Positions 1 to 5,029 of a stretch of DNA of 7,404 nucleotides are shown here, piece after piece. The DNA comes from Paracoccaceae bacterium (lineage in GTDB: Bacteria > Pseudomonadota > Alphaproteobacteria > Rhodobacterales > Rhodobacteraceae). The translations under genes and the position numbers were made by a program. The stretch is from NCBI GenBank assembly GCA_007131465.1, contig SLQN01000050.1:1-7404 (forward strand), written 5' to 3'. The notes beneath the pieces were generated by a model. That model was not told where the DNA came from. It did no database searches and worked only from the letters and a program-made list of their open reading frames with translations. Position 1 is the stretch's first letter. Each line of letters starts with the position of its first letter.

Positions 1-351
1 AGCTTCGGTTAATATCAGGTTGGCTCCGAATGCTTTTAATACTTTACGGCGCTCGATACTCATACTTTCCGGCATGGCAAGTGTTACTTTATAGCCACGT
101 GAGGCCCCTACAAATGCCAAGGCGATACCTGTGTTCCCGCTTGTTGGCTCGATGATTTCCATCCCTGGTTTCAATTTTCCCTGCTTTTCAGCTTCCCATA
201 TCATATTTGCGCCAATGCGGCACTTGACCGAATAGGCTGGGTTACGCCCTTCGATCTTGGCATATACGTTTGCCTTCCCATTGACGAGCCGATTCAACTT
301 CACTAGGGGTGTGTTTCCAATCGATAAAGAATTATCTTGTACAGCTTTCAT
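1..351 (-). CDS. cysK: Cysteine synthase (O-acetylserine sulfhydrylase A), N-terminal part, cut by window edge
   Basis: This enzyme makes L-cysteine from O-acetyl-L-serine and sulfide using PLP in the cytoplasm. Only the first 117 residues are present; the family usually has about 305-325. The start [20 protein letters not shown] lines up with the E. coli CysK start. The PLP Schiff-base lysine is K43 in [11 protein letters not shown], and the phosphate/substrate loop PTSGNTG is at 69-75. [18 protein letters not shown] follows at about 93-110. These motifs are CysK-like rather than cystathionine beta-synthase-like. The ATG at 351 is preceded by AAGGG with a 6-base gap. An in-frame ATG at 375 would add 8 residues but has no homologous N-terminus to match. 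A sigma70-like promoter lies just upstream. The gene stands apart from its right-hand neighbour by a long intergenic region, so it probably has its own transcript. CysM is the main alternative, but the motifs favour CysK. Confidence 0.96.
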   Translation of the reverse strand, partial: MKAVQDNSLSIGNTPLVKLNRLVNGKANVYAKIEGRNPAYSVKCRIGANMIWEAEKQGKLKPGMEIIEPTSGNTGIALAFVGASRGYKVTLAMPESMSIERRKVLKAFGANLILTEA

Positions 352-396
352 TAGGTACCCTTGTTTTGTATTCATTACTAATGTGACTAACATTGT

Positions 397-424
397 AGCA
401 TATAGAACTCTTGCTCAGTGTCAA
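397..424 (-). promoter_or_regulatory. Candidate sigma70-type promoter of cysK
   Basis: On the minus strand a perfect -35 hexamer TTGACA (419-424) is followed after 16 bases by TATGCT (397-402, 4/6 match to TATAAT). A second -10-like sequence, TACAAT (392-397), overlaps it but sits too far from the TTGACA. Transcription would start about 35-40 bases before the cysK ATG. This is pattern matching only; no CysB-type operator is claimed. Confidence 0.5.
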
Positions 425-469
425 TGGTTAATAGCGGGAAAGGGGGGGCATGTAAAAGGTTTTGGGATG

Positions 470-541
470 CAAGATGCTCCATGGCGGGATGGCGTGTTGA
501 AATCCTCTTTTGGTAGCACTTCCAAAAACCGGAACATCTTG
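470..541. repeat. Imperfect inverted repeat with internal hairpin
   Basis: CAAGATGCTCC (470-480) pairs with GGAACATCTTG (531-541) over 11 bp. In minus-strand RNA the single mismatch becomes a G-U pair. The 50-base interior can form a further minus-strand hairpin, TTTTTGG with CCAAAAG across an 8-base loop. The result would be a branched fold. It lies 46 bases or more upstream of the cysK -35 box. It could be a structured RNA, a mobile-element remnant or chance; no known RNA family was recognised. Confidence 0.4.
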
Positions 542-549
542 TATATAAA

Positions 550-560
550 AATGAAGTTAC
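550..560 (+). repeat. Direct repeat copy 1, AATGAAGTTAC
   Basis: This 11-bp sequence is repeated exactly at 717-727. The two copies enclose 156 bases (561-716) that contain the GC-rich block and the palindromic array. It could be a target-site duplication, although 11 bp is longer than for most insertion sequences, or a chance repeat in AT-rich DNA. Confidence 0.55.
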
Positions 561-612
561 TGGTTAGCTGCGGCCCCGGGGGTGCCCCAGATGATGCATA
601 TTGAAACTTCTT

Positions 613-710
613 ACCCTTACTCGGGCACACCTAATCGTTTACACTTACTCGAAAGTCAGCGCTCATAATATCGAGTAAGTGTAGGGGATTAAGTGCAAGC
701 GAGTAAGTGT
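613..710. repeat. Palindromic array of six 14-bp units (three direct, three inverted)
   Basis: The left arm reads ACCCTTACTCGGGC (613-626), ACACCTAATCGTTT (627-640) and ACACTTACTCGAAA (641-654). The centre, 655-668, is also 14 bases. The right arm, read on the minus strand, is ACACTTACTCGATA (682-669), GCACTTAATCCCCT (696-683) and ACACTTACTCGCTT (710-697). The inner and outer units carry the core CTTACTCG at exact 28-base steps (616, 644, 672, 700). The middle unit of each arm is degenerate and has TAATC in place of TACTC. The inner arms pair perfectly over 13 bp (640-652 with 671-683), and the whole array can fold into an imperfect 42-bp stem. No T-run follows on either strand, so it is not a standard intrinsic terminator. 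No transposase is nearby. The repeat structure is seen directly; its function is unknown. Confidence 0.9.
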
Positions 711-716
711 ATGAAC

Positions 717-727
717 AATGAAGTTAC
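717..727 (+). repeat. Direct repeat copy 2, AATGAAGTTAC
   Basis: This is an exact copy of 550-560. It ends 3 bases before the stop codon of the small secreted protein gene and begins 6 bases after the palindromic array. Confidence 0.55.
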
Positions 728-730
728 AAC

Positions 731-1273
731 CTAGAAGCGTCGTTTGAGCATGCCGGAGAACTCTAGATCACCGAATTGGAAATCGGAAATGTTTGACCAG
801 CGATCAAAGCTGTAAATAGCCATGATATCCAAGGTGAAGTGCTGGAGCCGGAATTGATAGCCGATTAGGGCTTGCCAATATAATTTGGTCCAATCGCTTT
901 CTGTTTCATCTTTGATGTAGCTGGCGAGAACGCCCGTTCCTGCTAGCCAGCCTTGATCTTGGAGTATAAGGTTGAGCTGCGGTGTGAAGACATAGTCAAT
1001 TTCCGGACCCTCGAAATCGGCCACCGTTTTTATGGATGGTGTATATCCACCGATGATTTGCCAGAAGCCAATGCCTTCATGGAATTCGACCCCGGCCTGA
1101 TATGTGAGGTCGCCATTACGGAAGGGGAGTGCATCAAAGTGTGTGTGTGTGGTGTGGTAACGAGCACCGATCGTGTAGAAGTTAACGGAAGTAGCCATAG
1201 TGCTGGTCGCAAAAAGGCAAGTGAAGCCCAAGGCGATGCATGCTGTAAGAACAGCAAAGCCAGACTTACTCAT
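731..1273 (-). CDS. Small signal-peptide protein, probable outer-membrane beta-barrel, function unknown
   Basis: The family was not recognised. The 180-residue product begins with a classic Sec signal: MSKSG, a hydrophobic core at about 6-23, and a likely cleavage after STMA (residue 27). The mature part of about 153 residues alternates polar and hydrophobic/aromatic residues, for example FYTIGARYH, WQALIGYQFRL and FTLDIMAIYSF. It ends in Phe (LKRRF), the usual last residue of beta-barrel proteins inserted by the BAM complex. The size would fit an eight-stranded barrel. A His-rich patch, HTTHTHFD, lies at about 40-47. The ATG lies inside the end of gcvH (8-base overlap in AATGAGTAA), with GAGG just before it, so translation is probably coupled to gcvH. 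A barrel protein coupled to glycine cleavage H protein has no obvious shared pathway. A secreted periplasmic beta-protein is the alternative. Confidence 0.8.
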   Translation of the reverse strand: MSKSGFAVLTACIALGFTCLFATSTMATSVNFYTIGARYHTTHTHFDALPFRNGDLTYQAGVEFHEGIGFWQIIGGYTPSIKTVADFEGPEIDYVFTPQLNLILQDQGWLAGTGVLASYIKDETESDWTKLYWQALIGYQFRLQHFTLDIMAIYSFDRWSNISDFQFGDLEFSGMLKRRF

Positions 1274-1658
1274 TGTCGTCCTCTTCTTCGTTCATTGCCT
1301 CGTAGTCAGCAGCATCGAGCAAGTCATTGAATTGCTCCATATCCACAGCCGCTATTTTGAAAAGCCAGCCTTCTCCATAGGGATCTTCATTTACAGTTTC
1401 GGGATTGGCTTCGAGGGCGTCATTCACTTCTGCGACGCGTCCTGACAAGGGCGCATATATATCACTTGCGGCCTTGACGGATTCAATGACGGCGCATTCT
1501 TGATCTTGTTCTAGTTCTGTGTCTGGATCGGGGAGATCAACAAAGGTTATGTCGCCAAGTGATTCTTGCGCATAATCGGTAATGCCGACGATCGCCAGTC
1601 CATCCTCGAGTTTAATCCATTCGTGTGTTTCGGTGTATCTTCTGTCACTTGGTGTCAT
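1266..1658 (-). CDS. gcvH: Glycine cleavage system H protein (lipoyl carrier)
   Basis: The H protein carries the aminomethyl group on a lipoyl arm between the P, T and L proteins during glycine breakdown in the cytoplasm. In some organisms it also takes part in lipoate transfer. The product has 130 residues, normal for the family. It opens with RYTETHEWIKLEDGLAIVGI, followed by TDYAQESLGDITFVDLP. The lipoylation site is ECAVIESVKAASDIYAP with the modified lysine at K62. The C-terminal half carries LSGRVAEVNDALEANPETVN and DPYGEGWLFKI. The ATG at 1658 has AAGGGG 9 bases upstream. The tail is very acidic (NEEEDDNE), and its last codons overlap the start of the next gene. gcvT, gcvP and lpd are not in this window. 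The gene follows the DAHP synthase gene by 97 bases without a visible terminator, so the two may share a transcript. Confidence 0.97.
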   Translation of the reverse strand: MTPSDRRYTETHEWIKLEDGLAIVGITDYAQESLGDITFVDLPDPDTELEQDQECAVIESVKAASDIYAPLSGRVAEVNDALEANPETVNEDPYGEGWLFKIAAVDMEQFNDLLDAADYEAMNEEEDDNE

Positions 1659-1732
1659 TGATGTTGTCCCCTTGCTGCTTCAGCCTTGGCTGTATCTACC
1701 ATGATTCGCAATCTTTCATCACAGCAGTGCAT
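1655..1732 (-). CDS. Possible 25-codon leader ORF ending in the gcvH start
   Basis: This ORF lies in the gap between the DAHP synthase gene and gcvH. An ATG at 1732 opens 25 codons (MHCCDERLRIMVDTAKAEAA, then RGQHQ). Its TGA overlaps the gcvH ATG in the arrangement ATGA, the usual geometry of translational coupling. No good ribosome binding site precedes either this ATG or the internal ATG at 1702. The frame also stays open back into the end of the DAHP synthase gene. It may be chance. Confidence 0.15.
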   Translation of the reverse strand: MHCCDERLRIMVDTAKAEAARGQHQ

Positions 1733-1757
1733 GAACGTCAATCTAAAAAATGTTGTT

Positions 1758-2819
1758 TCAAATCTTTTTTTTTCTTTCGCGAGCAGCCATTGCCACCATT
1801 TCCAGGATGGGTTCGGTTTCGTTCCAGCCTAAACAGGCATCGGTAATGCTCTGTCCGTACACGAGCGGTTGCTCCGGCACGAGATCCTGTCGCCCTGCTC
1901 GTAGATGGCTTTCGAGCATCAAACCGAAGATATGCTTATTGCCTGCTTCTATTTGCGCGGCGGCACGCTGTGCGACAATTGTCTGTTGTTTATATTGCTT
2001 ACGGCTGTTTCCGTGACTGCAATCGATCATAACACGACTTGGTAGCTTTTGAGCTTGCAGTTGTTCTGCTGCTTGGCGAATGGATGCGGGATCGTCGTTT
2101 GGGCCATCGGTACCACCCCGCAGAATCAAGTGGCAGGCAGGGTTTCCGTTGGTTGCCACAATGGCTGCGACACCTTGCTTGGTTACGGAAAGAAAATGGT
2201 GTGGATATTTGGCTGCTTCGATTGCATCCAGAGCTACGTTGATATTGCCTGTGGTGGCATTTTTAAAGCCGATGGGACAAGATAAGCCGGAGGCCAGTTC
2301 GCGATGCACCTGGCTTTCGGTTGTGCGTGCGCCGATGGCGCCCCAGCTTACCAGATCAGCAATAAACTGGGGCATGATTGTGTCGAGAAATTCGCACCCG
2401 CAAGGGAGTCCAGCATCAGAGATGTCCAACAATAGCTTGCGAGCAATACGCAGTCCTTTGTTAATCGCAAAGGTGCCATCGAGCATCGGGTCGTTAATGA
2501 GTCCCTTCCAACCAATACTTGTACGTGGCTTTTCGAAATATACGCGCATGATGAGAAGTAGGTCATCGGCCAGACGGTCTGCTGTTGGTTTGAGTCGGCT
2601 GGCGTATTCCCGCGCGGCCTCGGCATCATGAATGGAACATGGTCCCACAATAACAACGAGTCGATTGTCCTTGCCGATCAGGCAGTTTTCAATTTGGGTG
2701 CGTGTAAGGGCGATTTCCTCGGATGCGGCATCGGTGATGGGCAGCTCTTCCATCAGAATAGCAGGAGGAATCAAGGGTTTTAGTGCCGCAATGCGTATAT
2801 CATCTGTTATTTGTATCAT
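1758..2819 (-). CDS. aroF: 3-deoxy-7-phosphoheptulonate (DAHP) synthase, class I-alpha
   Basis: This enzyme condenses phosphoenolpyruvate and erythrose 4-phosphate, the first step of the shikimate pathway, in the cytoplasm. The 353 residues match the length of E. coli AroF/G/H, and the E. coli AroG numbering carries over almost unchanged. The metal ligands are C61 (GPCSIHD), H269 (DCSHGNS), E303 (LESH) and D327 (SITDAC). The substrate site includes R92, K97 and R99 (MRVYFEKPRT), K186 (GFKN) and R234 (LRGG). GARTTESQVHRELASGLSCP is strongly conserved. Residues that affect feedback inhibition in AroG (Pro150, Ser180 and the N-terminal DD at 6-7) are kept, so allosteric control is likely. Which aromatic amino acid acts cannot be told, so the symbol is provisional. 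The ATG at 2819 has an in-frame stop shortly upstream and only a weak ribosome binding site. The C-terminus, RERKKKI, is coded through a run of nine A. Confidence 0.97.
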   Translation of the reverse strand: MIQITDDIRIAALKPLIPPAILMEELPITDAASEEIALTRTQIENCLIGKDNRLVVIVGPCSIHDAEAAREYASRLKPTADRLADDLLLIMRVYFEKPRTSIGWKGLINDPMLDGTFAINKGLRIARKLLLDISDAGLPCGCEFLDTIMPQFIADLVSWGAIGARTTESQVHRELASGLSCPIGFKNATTGNINVALDAIEAAKYPHHFLSVTKQGVAAIVATNGNPACHLILRGGTDGPNDDPASIRQAAEQLQAQKLPSRVMIDCSHGNSRKQYKQQTIVAQRAAAQIEAGNKHIFGLMLESHLRAGRQDLVPEQPLVYGQSITDACLGWNETEPILEMVAMAARERKKKI

Positions 2820-2846
2820 GGTTACTATTTATGATGGCGTTTGCCG

Positions 2847-2858
2847 GATTGTACAATC
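2847..2858. promoter_or_regulatory. Perfect 12-bp palindrome in the DAHP synthase leader, possible operator
   Basis: GATTGTACAATC is identical on both strands and lies 28-39 bases before the start codon. It falls downstream of the candidate promoter, where a repressor could block transcription. It does not match the TyrR box (TGTAAA-N6-TTTACA) or the Trp operator well. The regulator, if any, is unknown. Confidence 0.35.
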
Positions 2859-2885
2859 AAAATTAGTCTTGAATGCAGGCGTAAA

Positions 2886-2914
2886 ACTGTATGACACGTT
2901 GGCGCGAAAGACAA
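2886..2914 (-). promoter_or_regulatory. Candidate promoter of the DAHP synthase gene
   Basis: On the minus strand, TTGTCT (2909-2914) and TACAGT (2886-2891) are separated by 17 bases, and each matches the sigma70 consensus at 4 of 6 positions. Transcription would start about 60 bases before the ATG. It is moderate at best; the TACAAT within the nearby palindrome is an alternative -10 but lacks a partner. Confidence 0.3.
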
Positions 2915-2942
2915 GCTTGCGGATGAGACGGCCAATCGATCT

Positions 2943-2960
2943 CCCCCGCGGCAGCGAGGG
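2943..2960. repeat. GC-rich hairpin in the gap before the DAHP synthase gene
   Basis: CCCCCGC (2943-2949) and GCGAGGG (2954-2960) can pair over 7 bp (one G-U in minus-strand RNA) with a 4-base loop. It lies downstream of the exporter operon and upstream of the candidate promoter. A second weak hairpin, CTGGGC-TTGT-GCCCCAG on the minus strand, is at 3024-3040. Neither is followed by a T-run, so intrinsic termination of the exporter operon is not shown. A 10-bp direct repeat GCGGTGAAGG occurs at 2966-2975 and 3044-3053. Confidence 0.3.
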
Positions 2961-3065
2961 ATGTGGCGGTGAAGGGCGTTGAGGGGGGCGTACGTGCTTT
3001 TCTGGACCTCGCGTTTCTTTTCTCTGGGGCACAAGCCCAGTGTGCGGTGAAGGTGTCGGTTCGGG

Positions 3066-4343
3066 TTATTCGTGGCGTAGGGCTTCGATGGGGTCGAGGC
3101 GGGCCGCGCGGATAGCGGGGTAGATGCCGAAGATGATGCCCACGACCATGCTCACACCGAGCGCGAGGATGACACTGAGCGGCGTGACATAGGTCGGCAT
3201 GGCAACCGTGGCGCTGATAATCCGGGGAATTAACATGCCAATTGCCACGCCGATAAGTCCACCCGTGGTAGACAGCACAATTGTTTCAATGAGAAACTGT
3301 TGAATAATTTGACGTTGTTTGGCACCGATGGCGCGGCGAACACCAATCTCCCGCGTCCGCTCGGTGACCGAGGCCAGCATGATATTCATGATGCCGATGC
3401 CGCCAACAAGCAGGCTGATGCCAGCAATGGCTCCGAGTACAATATTAAAATTACGGCGGGTGGCTTCTGCTTGTCGTAAGAGGGCTAAGGGAACATTGAC
3501 GCGATAGGCAGTGGTGCGCGGGTGAAAGCGTGCCAGCATGGATTCGATGGCGGCAGCGTTGGATTCGACTGCATCTAATGAGGTTATTTCCACGATAATC
3601 TGATTCAATTCTACCTGTTCACGCGAGACGCCTCCTCCGCTGCGTAATTCCTGCAAATCGCCAAAGCGTTCTTGCGCGGTTGTGATTGGGATGTAGAGAT
3701 CTGTGTTGCGGTCCGGGGTTTGCATCCCGCCTGCTGCGGCGCTTTCGCTCTGGACAATGCCTACGATCGTGAAGGATGTGCCGCCGATGCGAATCTGGGA
3801 GCCGAGACCGGCACGTGCTGCGGAAAACAGTCTGCGAGCTGCGTGCTCGGTAAGCACGGCAACATTCGCTTTGCGTTCGAGATCCAGGCCGGTTAGCGCG
3901 CGGCCATCGAGTATGGGGCGATCAACGAGTTTAAACCAGTCGGGCGTGGTGCCGACCATCCGCAGTTGCATGGCTTGTGCGCCGATGCGACCTTCGCGTT
4001 GTATCAGTTTTACGGGGACAGCTCTCGTGATGTCGGGAAATCCGGTTTGGAGACGGTCAAGATCCGCGTAGCGTAATCCGTATATGAGTAGTCGCGTTTG
4101 TTCTCCGCGCTGGCCTTCGTCATCCCCGTCCGGCCGTTCACCGTCTATGATGATGTTATTGCTGCCGAGCCGTCGGATTTGCTCGAGAGCCTCGCGGCTG
4201 GCACCTTCGCCGACCGCCAGCATGGCGATAACGCTACCAACGCCGAATACGACGCCAAGCATCGTGAGCAGCGAGCGCAATTTGTGGAGCATGAGCGTTT
4301 TGATGCCCAGGCGAATATTTCTGAAAAGACGATTGTTTTTCAT
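3066..4343 (-). CDS. ABC transporter permease, MacB/FtsX type
   Basis: This is the inner-membrane subunit of a type VII (mechanotransmission) ABC transporter, which moves periplasmic substrates outward by coupling ATP hydrolysis to periplasmic motion. The product has 425 residues. An amphipathic N-terminus (RNIRLGIKTLMLHKLRSLLT) leads into TM1 at about 24-45, followed by a periplasmic MacB_PCD domain at about 48-285. The FtsX domain has TM2 at about 300-323, TM3 at about 352-375 and TM4 at about 388-410. The cytoplasmic motif ASVTERTREIGVRRAIGA (324-341) and the ending PAIRAARLDPIEALRHE are typical. It is close in size to YknZ and to the membrane part of MacB, whose ATPase is fused in E. coli but separate here. 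The ATG overlaps the ATPase stop in ATGA, and GGAGG lies 7 bases upstream. The substrate is unknown. LolC/E-type lipoprotein release is less likely given the adaptor and TolC partner. Confidence 0.95.
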   Translation of the reverse strand: MKNNRLFRNIRLGIKTLMLHKLRSLLTMLGVVFGVGSVIAMLAVGEGASREALEQIRRLGSNNIIIDGERPDGDDEGQRGEQTRLLIYGLRYADLDRLQTGFPDITRAVPVKLIQREGRIGAQAMQLRMVGTTPDWFKLVDRPILDGRALTGLDLERKANVAVLTEHAARRLFSAARAGLGSQIRIGGTSFTIVGIVQSESAAAGGMQTPDRNTDLYIPITTAQERFGDLQELRSGGGVSREQVELNQIIVEITSLDAVESNAAAIESMLARFHPRTTAYRVNVPLALLRQAEATRRNFNIVLGAIAGISLLVGGIGIMNIMLASVTERTREIGVRRAIGAKQRQIIQQFLIETIVLSTTGGLIGVAIGMLIPRIISATVAMPTYVTPLSVILALGVSMVVGIIFGIYPAIRAARLDPIEALRHE

Positions 4344-5029
4344 GCGTGGGCCTCCACGCGTTCGATGCGGCCGTCGCGCATGACTAACCGATGCTTGGCC
4401 TGTGCCGCGATGTCGGGTTCATGGGTTACCATGATCACGGTTTTTCCGTTTTGGTTTAAGCCGCTAATCATGTCCATGATTTCCACACCGGTTGCGGAGT
4501 CCAGATTTCCTGTGGGCTCATCGGCAAGCAAGAGAACCGGATCGTTGGCTAATGCTCTAGCAATCGCGACGCGTTGTTGCTGTCCGCCGGAGAGCTGATA
4601 GGGTCGGTGTCCCAAACGCTCTGCCAATCCGACTTCAGCCGCGAGTTCGGTGGCGCGTTTGCGCGCACGTTCCGGGTGCCATCCCAGGTAAAACAAGGGG
4701 AGTTCAATATTTTCGGCCACCGTTAGTTGCGCAATCAGATTGAAGCTTTGGAAAATAAAGCCGAGGTATTTCAGACGTATCTCGCTGAGGGCATCGTCGG
4801 TTAATGCTGCAATATCGCGCCCATTGATGCGATACCTGCCGGCATCTGGTCGGTCCAGGCATCCAAGTACATTCAGTAAGGTGCTTTTGCCGCAACCGCT
4901 GGGGCCCATGATTGCCCAGAAGCTTCCGGTCTCAAACGTGGTGGTAAAACCATTCAGGGCGCGGATGGGTTCATCCCCCATATGGTAGGTTTTGTGAATG
5001 TCTTCCAGTTGTGCGGCGGGCGTACTCAT
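4340..5029 (-). CDS. ABC transporter ATP-binding protein, MacB/LolD/YknY type
   Basis: This is the cytoplasmic ATPase that drives the adjacent permease. The 229-residue product carries all nucleotide-binding motifs: Walker A GPSGCGKST (42-50), Q-loop Q94 in FIFQSFNLIAQLT, ABC signature LSGGQ (146-150), Walker B VLLLADEP (165-172), D-loop GNLDS and switch H203 in VTHEP. The sequences FQSFNL and DEPTGNLDS are characteristic of the MacB/LolD/FtsE group. It is a stand-alone ATPase and lacks the C-terminal membrane domain of E. coli MacB. The ATG at 5029 overlaps the adaptor stop in ATGA, with GGAAGG 9 bases upstream. The four-gene order makes a macrolide/peptide-type exporter more likely than LolCDE. 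Confidence 0.96.
   Translation of the reverse strand: MSTPAAQLEDIHKTYHMGDEPIRALNGFTTTFETGSFWAIMGPSGCGKSTLLNVLGCLDRPDAGRYRINGRDIAALTDDALSEIRLKYLGFIFQSFNLIAQLTVAENIELPLFYLGWHPERARKRATELAAEVGLAERLGHRPYQLSGGQQQRVAIARALANDPVLLLADEPTGNLDSATGVEIMDMISGLNQNGKTVIMVTHEPDIAAQAKHRLVMRDGRIERVEAHA

Larger units (their letters stand above)
352..730. other. Gene-free stretch between cysK and the small secreted protein gene
   Basis: No convincing gene lies in these 379 bases. From left to right they hold the cysK leader and promoter, an imperfect inverted repeat (470-541), an 11-bp direct repeat (550-560), and a GC-rich block (572-590). That block contains CCCCGGGG (574-581) and GGGGTGCCCC (579-588). The 14-bp-lattice palindromic array (613-710) and the second copy of the direct repeat (717-727) follow. 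The stretch is downstream of the gene at 731-1273, but no hairpin followed by a T-run was found that would make a standard intrinsic terminator for it. The density of repeats suggests an old insertion or a structured RNA. Confidence 0.7.

Noticed and set aside
470..560. Integron attC site
   Set aside because: There is a folded inverted repeat, but no GTTRRRY/RYYYAAC core pair in the right positions and no integrase or cassette array.
257..604. Plus-strand 115-residue open frame
   Set aside because: It overlaps the strongly supported cysK start antisense and continues through repeat-rich intergenic DNA; no recognisable domain.
421..630. Minus-strand 69-residue open frame across the array and the gap before cysK
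   Set aside because: It starts with GTG inside the repeat array, has no ribosome binding site and runs across the cysK -35 box. Its composition is not coding-like.
640..683. Inner inverted repeat as an intrinsic terminator for the gene at 731-1273
   Set aside because: The stem is strong, but no T-run follows it on either strand and the loop is long (18 bases). It is better described as part of the 14-bp array.
613..710. CRISPR array
   Set aside because: The units are only 14 bases, carry no unique spacers and are half direct, half inverted.
1659..1757. Glycine riboswitch before gcvH
   Set aside because: The gap is about the length of one aptamer, but the conserved glycine-riboswitch core and a paired expression platform could not be made out.
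2080..2631. Plus-strand 183-residue open frame
   Set aside because: It lies wholly antisense to DAHP synthase, whose catalytic residues are all intact; it is a shadow frame.
2825..3034. Minus-strand open frames of 67-69 residues before the DAHP synthase gene
   Set aside because: Low-complexity basic products, no ribosome binding site or domain; they lie in the hairpin-rich gap and cross the candidate promoter.
4098..4598. Plus-strand 166-residue open frame
   Set aside because: It is antisense to the permease/ATPase junction, and both of those genes are intact.
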